A model generated the notes under the pieces. It did no database searches, had not been told where the DNA came from, and saw only the letters and a program-made list of their open reading frames with translations. A program made the translations under genes and the position numbers. From positions 144,034,152 to 144,098,151 of the forward strand of contig OZ026515.1 of assembly GCA_964019695.1 (NCBI GenBank): a DNA stretch of 64,000 nucleotides, read 5' to 3'. Positions 11,181-22,200 of this stretch are shown here, one piece after another (position 1 is the stretch's first letter; the number at the start of each line of letters is the position of its first letter). The DNA comes from Loripinus fragilis (taxonomy: Eukaryota > Mollusca > Bivalvia > Lucinida > Lucinidae).

Positions 11181-11730
11181 TCTGATGGCGCCAGGTATTC
11201 CTGATTTTTATTTTTAGCGAAAAAGTTAGCTTTGAAAACAAATCAGCATACCAAGTATGCAAAAAGAGTTAATCGACACACAATTTTTAGAGCAGCGCAA
11301 AGCATGTACCTGTATTTATGATTTTAGAAGTAAGGCTAAAAATTAAAAAAAAAATCAATATTGTTTTTGCCGTTACCTCTTCAATATCTTCAATATGTTA
11401 AGAGGTCGATAGGTTGGCAAACTTTTTTTTTATAAACTTTTTGTATGAAAAAAGTAAAACAAGAATCCTTTAAAAAGTCTAGAAAATAGACCTTAATATC
11501 CCAAAAAGGCTCAAAATTGAGTAGGCGCCAAAAGTGACCATAAACAAGAGGTTTATTGTTTTGCCTAGTTAAATAATGTTTCCTTTGTTGGTTCTAGAAA
11601 AGACATTGATCTGGAGATAGTCTGGTTCTTTGCCTACTGGGTAATTGTGCATGAAAATACGACAGCTGAGTCTCTGGTCAACCATTCTTAGTTCTTCACT
11701 TACATATATATGAATAAGAACAAAATTTTA
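11181..11730. other. 3' flank of the NIT2 ORF, no other gene
   Basis: Lies downstream of the minus-strand NIT2 ORF. A TTTATT at about 11551 (AATAAA on the minus strand) could act as a poly(A) signal some 440 nt past the stop; this is unverified. No poly(A)/poly(T) tract marking a retrocopy 3' end was seen. Confidence 0.3.
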
Positions 11731-11734
11731 TCAG

Positions 11735-11870
11735 GGGGAGGGAAAAATCTGATAGGGGGAGGGAAGTGGGGGAGAAGGGGGAGGGAAGTGGGGGAGAAGG
11801 GGGAGGGAAGTGGGGGAGAAGGGGGAGGGAAGTGGGGGGGAAAGGGGGATGGAACTGGGAATGGGGTACC
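11735..11870 (+). repeat. G-rich minisatellite, 20-21-nt unit
   Basis: About six copies of GGGGGAGGGAAGTGGGGGAG (with AA between). Strong potential G-quadruplex on the plus strand, 120-260 nt downstream of the minus-strand NIT2 stop. Confidence 0.85.
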
Positions 11871-11992
11871 CCCCTGTCCACCCCCTCAACTTTTAATCTA
11901 GAAAGCCCGATCTCATTTCACAATGAAGACACCAGTGTCCGTGCCAATTGCTACTCGCAAAAAAATGTTTCATGGACAAAATACTAATAGCA

Positions 11993-12829
11993 TTATGCTT
12001 TGTCCTTCCTGGCAACCTCGTATAAATCATGTCGACGCTGTGACGTCACAGGCACTTGGTTTCTTACATTGTCAACCATTTTCAAATCAATGTCTGTATA
12101 AACGATCGCCTCTTCGTGCTCCGTAGTTGCGATTATTTCTCCCCAAGGACTAACAACTGTACTATGTCCCCATGCAATATACGAAGCTTTCTCGTCACGT
12201 GCAGGTGAAACTGTTGCCACAAATACCTGATTGTCCAATGCACGTGCCCTCTGCAGCAACTCCCAGTGTGCTGGACCTGTCGTCATATTGAAGGCTCCAG
12301 GGTAGATCAAAACACTACAACCCTCCTTTGCATATATTTGGCCCAGTTCGGCAAACCTTATATCATAGCATATTCCTACTCCAAATTTACCAAACGGTGT
12401 TTCAAAAGTGGTAAAAGTATTTCCAGGTGAAAGTGTTTCAGACTCCTGAAAGCGAATTTTCCCAGGAATATCAATATTAAACAGATGAACTTTTCTGTGC
12501 TTTGCAACCATATTTCCCTCTGGATTATACACAGTGCACGTGTTATACAATTTCCCACCGTCCTCTTCTGGGATGGAGCCGCCGATCAGAAAAATACTGT
12601 TCTCTTTGGCAACCTTCATTAATGTCTCTGTTGATGGTCCTGGAATTTTTTCCGCATACTCAGGAAAATAAGATGTTCCGTATGGCGAATTAAAGCATTC
12701 CGGTAAAGCTACAACTTTTGCTCCTTTAGAAGCGGCTTCTTTGATCAATTTTGCAGCACGTGATAAGTTGTCGGCTTTTGATGCTGTCACAGCCAACTGA
12801 ACCAGTGCGAGTCGAAATGGTCCTGCCAT
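11993..12829 (-). CDS. NIT2: Omega-amidase NIT2 (nitrilase superfamily), intronless ORF
   Basis: Encodes 278 residues (human NIT2 is 276), collinear with the animal NIT2 family from start to end. NIT2 hydrolyses alpha-ketoglutaramate and alpha-ketosuccinamate to the 2-oxoacid plus ammonia, completing the glutamine transaminase pathway in cytosol and mitochondria. The Glu-Lys-Cys triad is intact: E44 in [11 protein letters not shown]113 in HRKVHLF, C154 in GICYDIRF. The family block [20 protein letters not shown] is also present. No signal peptide or membrane segment. The start is supported by the human N-terminus (one residue offset) and a purine-rich context. Vertebrate NIT2 is multi-exon, so the absence of introns suggests an old retrocopy under selection or intron loss. 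No frameshift or stop is seen. Confidence 0.95.
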   Translation of the reverse strand: MAGPFRLALVQLAVTASKADNLSRAAKLIKEAASKGAKVVALPECFNSPYGTSYFPEYAEKIPGPSTETLMKVAKENSIFLIGGSIPEEDGGKLYNTCTVYNPEGNMVAKHRKVHLFNIDIPGKIRFQESETLSPGNTFTTFETPFGKFGVGICYDIRFAELGQIYAKEGCSVLIYPGAFNMTTGPAHWELLQRARALDNQVFVATVSPARDEKASYIAWGHSTVVSPWGEIIATTEHEEAIVYTDIDLKMVDNVRNQVPVTSQRRHDLYEVARKDKA

Positions 12830-13460
12830 ATTCAGTCGCCCTGCCTGTTCGTAACGACGGTATAAATTTTGACCTTTCCACCAGTGACCAGAGATATATC
12901 GTTTAAGTCGGTTATTTTCCTACGTGTTCAGTTCCTTTATAATTTGCATGAATTAGATTTAGAATTCCTTAAATTGGAGTTTCACTATAGATCTATCTAA
13001 CGTCAATTTAAGAGAAAGATCTTAAAGTCACTTGACCGACTTCAAATATTCGCACAGAGCTCCTTTCGACCTAAAAGAGGTTAGCACAACACACCACTCG
13101 TTCTCAAAGTCGCACTTCTGTTTACCTTTATTACAAAAACGGGCAAGTCATATCAAGTACAAATCCAATTTTGAGCTCAGGCGGATCAAAGATTGGACGA
13201 GTCTACTTAGTAACAAGTGAAAGGTTAATCAGAAAACCAAAAATCTTCTGTTCGTGCAAACTGGACACAAGTATCAGCTTTAACAAAAAAAAGTTGGTCT
13301 ACACACAGCATGCATTTGTTTGTGTAGCCAGGAAAATCACAGAATTTATTATGTGCATCTCATCTTTTATTAGTATGACAGCAGTACAGTCATTTTCGAG
13401 CTCCGAGTCACTTTTTCGAAATATTTGCTCAGAGCAAATAAGATATTTCAGTTTTACTAT
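12830..13460. other. 5' flank of NIT2, possible promoter region
   Basis: Sequence upstream of the minus-strand NIT2 start. No TATA box or clear 5' UTR intron was identified. ORFs at 13032-13557 show no family features and run into repeat sequence. Confidence 0.3.
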
Positions 13461-13464
13461 TATA

Positions 13465-13680
13465 CAAAGTAAGAAAGGAGGCAAAGATCAGGAAACAATA
13501 CAATCAAGCACCACACCTGACCCAGGATACCACATGGGAAAGTCAAAAATACAATAAACATCACCAACAAGAGCCAAGAGGTCAGCTCTTTCCCAGCAGG
13601 TGACCATACGGCAGCAATTAACAGACGCAAAGGCATGAGAAACACAATGATCCACAAAAGAAGTACCGCCTTGCACTATT
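13465..13680 (-). mobile_element. Penelope-like 3' UTR unit, type B fragment
   Basis: Complement of the family 3' end: the AAAGATCAGGAAACAATACA, CACACCTGACCCAGGATACC, AGCCAAGAGGTCAGC and AGAAGTACCGCCTTG blocks. The same blocks occur at 14641-15112, 16205-16510 and 60415-60900, and in plus orientation at 14215-14468. Confidence 0.7.
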
Positions 13681-13719
13681 ATTCCCCTAAATAATGGGCC
13701 TCAGTTAAATTTGAATCAT

Positions 13720-14468
13720 TCTGACTCTGCAATTTTCTCTTGAAGAAGATTGTTGGCTCTAATAATTTTTCTACACAGTTCATTAAAATAATTTCTCATT
13801 ATAAAAAATTGCTATAACATTTATGTATTGCCACAGAATGCATGCTTGGTGGTCAACCCATTCACGATTGGCAGCTTTTCTTTCCTCTTTAATTGCACGC
13901 CGGTGGGTCTATGACGGTTCCGAGATGGTGAGGGCCTGATGAGGCCTGTTGCCAGACCCACCAGGGTTTACCTGTTGGATTTCTTTTGCTCCAGTATTCA
14001 GTTTTATGTACTGTTGAGTCCTTATCTTTGCTTTATTTCCTTTTTATACCTTGATTTATATGTTCTATGAGATAATTCATGGATAAGTTAGGGGTCTTTC
14101 ATGCAAGCCAAACATCTATGTGTCTTGATCTACATCTGAACTAAGGGTGAGGTTAACGCTGTGAAAATAGTTTAAGCCCTCAAGTGAAAGTATTTTACTG
14201 ACCTATCCAAGGCGGTGCTTCTTCTGTGGATCATTTTTGTTCTTTACGTTTCGTATTTGTCAAGTTTTCTTGTCTGTTCATTGTAGCCTTGTGGTCACCT
14301 GCTGGGAAAGGGCTGACCTCTTGGCACTCTTGTATGTGACGTTTTATTGTGTTTTTTGTAACTTTCCTATGTGATATCCTGGGTCAGGTGTGGTGCTTGA
14401 TTGTATCGATTCCTGAGCTTTGCCTTCTTTCTTACTCTTCTATGCGCCATACAATGCCTTTAAAGTAG
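13720..14468 (+). mobile_element. Penelope-like element 3' end (RT C-terminus plus type B UTR)
   Basis: About 13735-13880 translates to a degenerate version of the RT C-terminus of the copy at 60947-62089 (KKIVGSNNF, FIKIISHYKK). It is followed by the type B UTR: GCACGCCGGTGGGTC, GTTTACCTGTTGGATTTC, AAGGCGGTGCTTCTTC, TGACCTCTTGGC. It forms one arm of a large inverted repeat with 14641-15112. Confidence 0.7.
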
Positions 14469-14640
14469 ACCACCAAATATACTAATTCGGGGTCATTTTC
14501 CCAGTTTCGATTCACTTTTCACTTTTTAAAAAGAATCATTGGAAAGCCTCCTTTTCATGATCAGTTTTAAAAGATCATCTTGAAAGCATTATAAAAGAGT
14601 GGGATATAGCATGGATGCTCTGTGGCTGTCGGCATTCCTG

Positions 14641-15112
14641 GTAATAAAAGTAAGGAAGGAGGCAAAGATCAGGAATCGATACAATCAAGTACCACACCTG
14701 CCTAGGACACCATATTAGAAAGTGGCAAAAACACAACAAAACGTCACATACAGGAGAACCAAGAGGTCAGCCTTTTTCCAGCAGGTGATCACAAGGCTGC
14801 AAGACACAGACAAGACAATCTGGTAAAGACAAATGCAAATATAAAGATCCACTAAAGAATTATCGCATTGGAGCGGTCAGTAAGAAAATTATTGGAGGGC
14901 TTAAACTAGTTTCACTGTACCAACCTCACCCATAATTCTGGTCTCGAACAAGCCACATAGATGTTTGGTCCGCATGAAAGATCCCTAACTTATCCATGAA
15001 TCATCTCCCAGTACTTATCAATCAAGATATGAAAAGGAGATAAAACAAACGTAAGGACTCAACAGTACATACAACTGAATACCTGAGCAAAAAAAATCCA
15101 ACAGTTAAACCA
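14641..15112 (-). mobile_element. Penelope-like 3' UTR unit, type B
   Basis: Full-length inverted counterpart of about 13968-14465, ending at AAAAATCCAACAGTTAAACC. No RT sequence attached. It abuts a type A plus-strand UTR that begins at about 15113. Confidence 0.75.
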
Positions 15113-16030
15113 AATCACAGTTTAAAGGTATGGTTTCCTCTTTAATTGCACGAAAGTGGCTCAGGCCTCAGACTCAATTACGACACTGACTTAAATCTTT
15201 AATCGGTGCTTGGTGTTTGTTTGAGGCTGGGCCACCGTAGCTCAGCTGTTATTGTTCCTTTAACTCTGACAGTCTGTGTGTTAAGAGCCATTTTCTTTGT
15301 TCGATCACATTTTGTTTATTTATTTGGAATATTCCCTGTGATGATACATTGCAGAAGTTAGGAAGCCTCTGTGTGAGCTAAACTAATTGTGTGCATTTAC
15401 AACAGCAGAATCTAGGTTGAAGATTTGGCCAGTAAAATTAATTTAAGCCCCAAGTGTCTTCCGCTGCTGTCCGTTCTACGGCGGTGGTTCTGGTGTTGTT
15501 TTTTCGCTGTGTGCTGTTGCTCCCATTGTTTGTGGGGGTTTAGTGTTAGGTCCTTGTTTTCATGTTTTGCTTTGTGGTACTTTGTGTCTTTTAAGAACAT
15601 ATTTGACTCCACTACAGCTGGTGACTGGGACTGTGTGGCGGCGGTAGAACGTCTCCCTGCCCTTCACTATAGTGTAGGTTTTATTTTCTTGTCCTTTGGG
15701 ATCATGGGTTTCATTGTGGAACTTTGAAACTATTAGAGGGTCACTGATGAAGCCTAAATGGCAGAAACTAGCTGGTCTGGCCCAGGAAATATGCACACTC
15801 TAGTTTCAGTTCTTTGGTGCAGTCTTTGCTTCCAAAGGATACCCTTTTAAGAACATATTTGTGTCTTTTCTAGTTTTGCAATCATCTCGCTGGGGAATGA
15901 GAGCTGGTTGCTTTACTTTTGGTGTGTTCTGGATGTCATGTCGCGGTTATCATTCTTTGACTCTTCCTCGCGGTGTCATGGGTTGGTGTCTAGTATGTGA
16001 TTGTGGCATTTCCTGGTCATACTCACTTTC
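15113..16030 (+). mobile_element. Penelope-like 3' UTR unit, type A, with inserted retroposon
   Basis: Runs from AATCACAGTTTAAAGGTATG through TCCTCTTTAATTGCACGA and the CTGACAGTCTGTGTGTTAAG block to the terminal GGTCATACTCACTTTC. It parallels the RT-attached UTR at 57000-57600. A 238-nt insertion at 15606-15843 splits it. Confidence 0.7.
15606..15843. mobile_element. 238-nt insertion with 18-nt target-site duplication
   Basis: CTTTTAAGAACATATTTG occurs at 15588-15605 and again at 15844-15861, directly flanking the insert. Sister UTR copies (for example 57520-57545) run uninterrupted through the corresponding site. The insert has no A/B boxes that I can see and no recognised family; duplication length suggests target-primed retroposition. 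Confidence 0.75.
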
Positions 16031-16061
16031 AGACAGACAGACAAAATAGAGAGGCGTAACG

Positions 16062-16062
16062 C

Positions 16063-16117
<55 letters not shown>
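16062..16117. repeat. (GA)n microsatellite
   Basis: About 28 uninterrupted GA dinucleotides, immediately downstream of the type A UTR terminus. Confidence 0.97.
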
Positions 16118-16120
<3 letters not shown>

Positions 16121-16204
16121 TCACGGCGTGTTATGTGACGTGTAAGCCTTTTGCAGATGATATACGAATATATTGAGAGGTATAAAAATGCCAAACCAGT
16201 TAAA

Positions 16205-16510
16205 TCAAGTGCAACGTAAAGAAGAAGGCAGAGCTCATGAATCAATGTACAATCATGAACCACACCTGACCTTGGACACCATATGGGAAAGTGATAAAAA
16301 CACAAGACAACGTCACAAACACGACACATGAGAGCCAAGAGGCCAGCCCTTTCCCAGCAGGCGATCGCAAGGAACAGACAAGAGAGCATAACAAAGACAA
16401 ACACGAAACGAAATAACAAAAAGGATCCACAAAAGAAGCATCGCCTTGGAACGGTCAGTAAAAAAATATTAGTGGACTTAAACATGTTTAACGGTACCAA
16501 TCTTACACTT
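16205..16510 (-). mobile_element. Penelope-like 3' UTR unit, type B
   Basis: Shares the CATGAACCACACCTGACC, GAGCCAAGAGGCCAGCCC, CCCAGCAGGCGATCGC and GGAACGGTCAGTAAAA blocks with 60415-60680. No attached RT. Confidence 0.7.
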
Positions 16511-16782
16511 AACTCTAATTGCAAGTCAATTTATACAACTCTCTTAAATGGACAGAAGTATGAAAAATGTTCTACAAGCACTAAAATGCCACCATCTACA
16601 TATTGGTAATTATATGGAAGATGCAGAATACACCATGGACACACCAAGTTGGAATATCATTATTAACCCATTTAAGCTGGATGGAATTTCACACGTCTAT
16701 CAATTGGACCAGTCCATTTACGTTTTCAGGGTTGTTGGTATTTCATTTTTATTCAATTTTTTAAAGAAACTTCTGTAAGCAG

Positions 16783-16848
16783 ACAGTGGAGAGCTGATCA
16801 GAAGCCGCGTTTTGCGGCGTCTGATCTGGGTCCGCTCTGTTTCCCAAT
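16783..16848. repeat. Short hairpin element (GATC-core family)
   Basis: GAGAGCTGATCAGAAGCCGC pairs with GCGGCGTCTGATCTGGGTCC around GTTTT. Confidence 0.7.
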
Positions 16849-16867
16849 GTCCCACAAAAAAGACGCT

Positions 16868-17665
16868 AGGCTTATATGGGTTAAGAAAGTTGAGAGTGAG
16901 AAAGACTTGGGTGTTATATTCGGCAGTAAAATAAACTTTATAGGGGGGGGGGGGTCTTTAGCTCTGACAGTATTTAGTCGAAAGCCATTTTCTTTGCTTC
17001 GACACAGTTCATTAATTTAATTGGTTGTTTCTATGTGATGATATATTGCATAAGTTAGGAGGCCTCCACGCGAGCTGAACTAATATTTGTGTTTTTGCAA
17101 AAGCAGAATTTAGGTCGAAGATTTGGCCAGTAAAATTGATCTAAGCCTCTGGTGGCTTCAGCTGCTGTTCGTTATAAGGCGGTGGTGCTGCTGTTGTTTA
17201 TTCATTGTTATTGCTCCCATTGTTTGTGGGAGTTTTGTGTTTGGTCCTTGAATTGTTGGGCAGTACTTTGTATCATCCCGCAGGGGAGCGGTGCCATGGG
17301 TTGGTCTGTGGTGTGAATGTGGCATGTCGGGTCATGCTTATTTGCTTTTTACGGAACACATTAACACCAATGTGAAAAAAAAGCAAACCGACTAGTTGGA
17401 CACATATTTCGACCATTTACTTCAGATTTCTTGACCCTTTTTAAATTCCTGGTCAGGCCACATTTTGAGTATGCCACGTAAATATTAGAAAGATGCCATA
17501 CAAATAGAAAACGTTCAATGTCGTGCAGCCAGATTAGTAACAGATTTTCAGAATATCTAAATTTGATACTATAAAACTTTGCAACGTTGGTTTTGTATAT
17601 GTTGTATAAGCTCAAGAGCCATTGGCCTATTGCATTGAAATAAAATTTATCTTATCTTATCTTAC
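16868..17665 (+). pseudogene. LINE 3' end (CR1/jockey-type RT C-terminus), interrupted
   Basis: About 16868-16943 translates to a typical LINE segment (KVESEKDLGVIF). From about 17339 it continues with VKKK, LVRPHFEYA and IENVQCRAARLVTDF, the C-terminal signature of CR1/jockey-type RTs, with frame breaks. The 3' end is AAATTTATCTTATCTTATCT, a short-tandem-repeat tail usual for such elements. Between the two halves lies a Penelope-like UTR unit (16944-17338). Confidence 0.7.
16944..17338 (+). mobile_element. Solo Penelope-like 3' UTR unit inserted in a LINE
   Basis: Starts with a G12 tract, passes through the CTGACAGTATTTAGTCG, GGAGGCCTCCACGCGAGCTG and AAGGCGGTGGTGC blocks of the type A UTR, and ends near GTCATGCTTATTTGC. 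The LINE reading resumes immediately afterwards, so the unit moved (or was retroposed) without RT sequence attached. Confidence 0.65.
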
Positions 17666-17863
17666 TTTAGGTCTTCGGCCCTCTTTGGAATATCGACGTG
17701 AAAGACAGATATGATTCAAGTGTTCAAAATTCTGCACAGCCTTGATAAGGTAAATAAAAACTGTTGTTTACAATGTCAACACACCAACCAACGAGAGGAC
17801 ATCCACTGAAAATCTTAAGAAACGTTATCGTCTCAAAGTAAGGGAGACATTTCTTAAGTATTA

Positions 17864-18070
17864 CCGTGTATGATCAGGAAATGCCACAAACACAGACTGC
17901 AGCCCAACCAACGGTACCGTGAGGAAGAGACACTTACAAAACACAGACAGCCACAAAGCATGACGACTGCCAAACTAGAAAGGACACCTAGAACCACAGT
18001 ACAAAGACCCAACACAAAAAAAATCCGCACCCAATGGGAACAACAACAATGAACAAACAACGGACGCAGA
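17864..18070 (-). mobile_element. Penelope-like 3' UTR unit, type A fragment
   Basis: Begins GTATGATCAGGAAATGCCAC, continues through GGTACCGTGAGGAAG and CCAATGGGAACAACAAC. Same structure as 10840-11045. Confidence 0.6.
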
Positions 18071-18091
18071 TTTAACCTCGTGCACGTTAAA

Positions 18092-18200
18092 GACCCTACA
18101 GTAATTTAGATCTTCCATCCTGCAACCCGGAACTACAAATAAAAGTACACCTGCCGGTAATGCTCGCGAGGGCGCCATGCAATATATAGAGAAAGAAAGA
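18092..18200 (+). mobile_element. 3' part of a tRNA-derived SINE
   Basis: GTGCACGTTAAAGACCCTAC, CCATCCTGCAACCCGGA, ACACCTGCCGGTAATGCTCG and a GAAAGAAAGAAA tail match the minus-strand body and tail of the SINE at 60030-60381. The tRNA head is missing. Confidence 0.65.
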
Positions 18201-18774
18201 AACACAGCCCTAAGAATGGATATCAGACGAGACCAAAGGGGGTGTAAATATATACTTTACTGGCCAAATCTTTGCGTTGCTAAAACACAAAAACTAAACA
18301 TATTGTTTAAGTTAAGTAATTATGGTCCAGACAGTACACGGAAAGTCCCAAGGGCAGATAATTTAGAAAATCAAATGCACATTGTCTCGATATGATGCGC
18401 TGTACACTCACGAAATAAGATCAGGGGCAGATAATTCAAAAACCAAATGAGTACTAGTTATCTTTTCTAATCGCGACACATCATCTCAAAACGATGCGTC
18501 CACCTGTTAATTTCCTGAATATTGTAAATGAGTAAAGGATTCACGAGTAAATGATGATTAACATGTGGTGTTAACATGTACATTAGCCGACAGCAATAAT
18601 TAACAAACTGAATCCTCATCCATTGAATAGCCTTTGGATTTTTTTTTATATATATATTAACTATCTTCAAGTGCTACATCTTCGATATGAATAATATGAC
18701 ATGTGGATGGTTGGGTGGATTGTTGAATGGATGGATTTATGATGGATGGATGGATGGATGTATCATCCAGGCTC

Positions 18775-18945
18775 ATATGGGTAGGGCAGCCCAGGGAAGG
18801 TAAGGGTTACCCAGGGTAGGGTAGGATAGCTCAGGTTAGTGTAGGGTAGCCCATGGTAGGAAAAGGTAGGGAAGGGTAGCCCAAGGCTGGGTAGGGTAGC
18901 CCCGGATATGGTTGGGTAGCCCAGGATAGGGTAAGGGAAGGGCCA
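18775..18945. repeat. GGGTAGCCCAGG-type minisatellite
   Basis: Roughly nine degenerate units of ~18-20 nt (TAGGGTAGCCCAGGGAAGG type). It ends about 155 nt upstream of the WDR91 start codon, so it could sit in or near the promoter. Confidence 0.8.
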
Positions 18946-19100
18946 TAAATTGTACTCCTGGTATCCAAAATTAATCCATAGCTAGCAGAACGGGCCCTGA
19001 CACATTCTGCCCAATAAGACGGTTGGCGAAATTGATTCGAACGAAACGACGATGGGGTGAATTCTTACCGGTCCGAAACGGTCAAAGTCCGAACTAAACA
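18946..19100 (+). promoter_or_regulatory. Presumed WDR91 5' UTR/proximal promoter
   Basis: The 155 nt before the initiator ATG are more GC-balanced than the flanks and contain CG dinucleotides (CGAACGAAACGACGATGG, CCGGTCCGAAACGG). No TATA box is visible. Inference from position only. Confidence 0.35.
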
Positions 19101-19223
19101 ATGGCAGCGCACTGTAGCAGGATAGATGAATTAGTCAAGGATTACTTACAGTTCAGGGGATTGTCCTCGTCTCTGAAAGCATTTGATAGTGAATTGAAAA
19201 ATGAAAAAGAAAAGCAGTTCAGG
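19101..19223 (+). CDS. WDR91: WDR91 exon 1 (initiator exon)
   Basis: 41 codons from ATG (context AAACAATGG) to AGG before donor GTAACC. Contains RIDELVKDYLQFRG and LKAFDSELKNEKEK, aligned with the human N-terminus (RTDELVREYLLFRG; LDAEIKADKEK). It ends at QFR, matching human GFR immediately before the next exon. Phase 0. Confidence 0.92.
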
Positions 19224-22200
19224 GTAACCTCGATCGTTCGCATTTTGTGTGTGATTATGCTGCAAGAATAAATTATGGTGAAATGCTGTATTCGGATGTT
19301 ACTAAATTTCGTACTTATGGTGTTAGTACACAATTACAGTCTTCCGGTTTGGTAGCCCACGAAAATAGTACCTTTAGAAATTTAGCACTTGCCGTTTCTG
19401 TGCCCTTTATGGCGTAAATGGGTGCTTTATTCGACTTTAAATGTACATGTGATTCAACATTGGTCTATGTTTGTCAGGCTGATGCAGAAAAATGCATCTT
19501 TGTGTGGACTATTTTGTCACAGACTCCCCGGCGCACTCCCCAGGTAACGTCTGACGCGGGTCCGATTTCAGCCCGGATTTTTTGACTGTTCCCCAAAGAA
19601 CGGAGAATGCTGAGAAAACGAGATTATCAAGGTAGGTTGTCTTTTCACTTTTTTGATAGGTGAATGACAGATCTTGCCACTCACAGACAGAAAAAAGTCC
19701 AAGCAATGTCCTGGAAAAATTTGCAGATGCTCGAATTCTGCCTTTTTACATGGAGTTGAATGGGACCGATTAATTGTGCACCGAACCCTTATAAAAACAG
19801 CATGCTCAACTCCCTGTTAGCAGCCTGTAACAATCAAGAGAAAAGAAGAACACTAAATATATTGTCTATTTGTTATTCTACCACACACCTTTCAAGACAG
19901 GTTTGTGGAGAAACCAGGGGGAAAATGCCACCTGTGAAGGGGCTCGTACCTGGGGTCAGTGTATTCCTTGGACCAATTCACTTGGACCTTGGACTGGTCC
20001 AAGTAATTACTAGTTGGACCAGATGGGGTGTATTCCTTGGACCAAATATCAGTTGGACCAGTTTTATTACCAGTCAAGCTGGTGATGATCATTATACTTA
20101 TTAGCATGATAATAATGAAATATTAACTCTTTATTTGCAGAACCAAGATAGAACAAGCATGTGCAAACATATAGTCCCAGATCAGACTGCTCTTTGACTA
20201 TTGGTTGCATTCTTTTGACTATTGGTTGCATTCTTTTATAAGCAAATTACTGGGTCTGACAATTAACCAAAATCACCATGAAATCACCGAAATCACCAGA
20301 ATAAAATAGGAAATCACCATTTCATTGTCATTTAATGTCATTACATGATAAGAATTAGTTTGATAAACTTATTTCTACTTGAAAAAATGGGGAAACCATG
20401 TAATAATTTCATTTATAAATGCAGCACACAGAGAAATCACTAGAGAATAATAGAACATCACAATTTTATTGTTAATTTTATACCTTAATGTGACAAGAAT
20501 TGGTTTAAAAATAAGATTACTTATGCTTTAAAAAGATAAAGAATAAAAAATTAATTTCACTTTTAATCCAGAGCAGGGCAAATTCAGTGGAATCACCATT
20601 AAAATATGAGAAATGTAGATTATATTTTTGAAACTAAATGTAATTGGTACTCATTATTCATGGCATGTTATAAATCAAAGTATAAATCGATTCATTATAC
20701 TAATTCTTATCATATTATGGCTATAAATTGACAATAAATGGTGATTTCCTTAGTATACTGTATACATTTTTCCTGGTGATTTCGGTTAATCGTCGCACCG
20801 CAAATCACTCATTGATAAATATATAGAGTTCATCGGGGTACCCATTGAAGATTCCATATTATAAACATTATCAACATTAAAAGAGTTGATATTTAGAAGA
20901 TTATTTGGAAGGGGAAAATCATCAGAAAACAATTTATTAATTTCATTATTAATATTATCTTCTTATCTACAACATAGAAAAATCATCAATTTAACAAATG
21001 ATGAAATCAGCAGGGGCGGGGCCAAAAAAAGTTTGCCGTTGCACGCCTCTTTCATGTGAGCAACTCACACAACAAATTTGGTTGAATTTTGTCCAATGGT
21101 TTAGGAGGAGATAGCATAATGGACAGACGAAATTCGGTATTTTAAAGTACCCAACAATATCAAGGGTCCATTCGTGAGTACGGACAGACGGATGGACACA
21201 ATTACAATATCCCCTTCGCTGTTTTTAAAAAAGCATGGAGATAATGATGACAGAATGTTTATCCCACATAGATGGTTTTATAGTTTAAGAAGATTTTGTT
21301 GGGAGATTTTGTTCACCATGGAAACCGTGTATACCAAGGCGAGATGCAGAATTCTGTTTACATCTCTGACACAAGGTCTGCACTATTTACCATCATTATA
21401 TTATGCAACCAAATTTTTTTTTTTTTTTTTTTGGGGGGGGGGGGGGGGGTACCGTTGCAGAAAGTCAAGTATGTCAAGTATAGATTTTGATAAGCAGCAT
21501 AAACATAATTACCCTATCACTCAATAAGGCCCTGTTTTTTTATATAGTTTGGCAATTCTGATTAAAGATGAGAGGTGGGTTTCAGGCAATCATTATGGAT
21601 CACCAGGACACCTTTTTAACACCTATCGGTTATATATATGTATATATATATATATATTTGATAGGATGACACATGTAATGATGATAATAGCTCTACACAT
21701 ATTAAGAGATGTGTTGGAATGACCAGATACACCCACTAAAAAGGCTCTAGCTAAGCAAGTATTTTTTTTAATCTAGACTATTTATGTTGACATCATAAAT
21801 AGTCTTATATGTAGAACCACTAATGGCGGATTGGGGAGAACCGCATTGACCGCTGTGTACAGGTGGTGATATCTAATTGGCTAATTACCAATCAAAGGTC
21901 TCATTTCTTTCAAGTGTACGTCGTTAGCTAATACCAACTGAGACCGGTTTAGACTACTGAGGACTGCATGTTGTGCTTTATTAGCACTCTTTGAACTTAA
22001 GATTGTGCTGAGACTGCGACATTCTTGATGTAATTTCAAAGAAATTGTGTTAAACATTTAAGAAGGCATTTTAAAATGAAATAATAGCCTTATTAAGGTA
22101 ATCAGCATGTGCAAAAATTAAATTTGGCTTCAAGTTTTGCATTTCAATGCTGAATTGTCACTGATAATTCTCAGAACATATCATTTCCAGGATTAGATAT

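Noticed and set aside
19142..19333. Minus-strand ORF of 63 codons
   Set aside because: Shadow of WDR91 exon 1 on the other strand; no features of its own.
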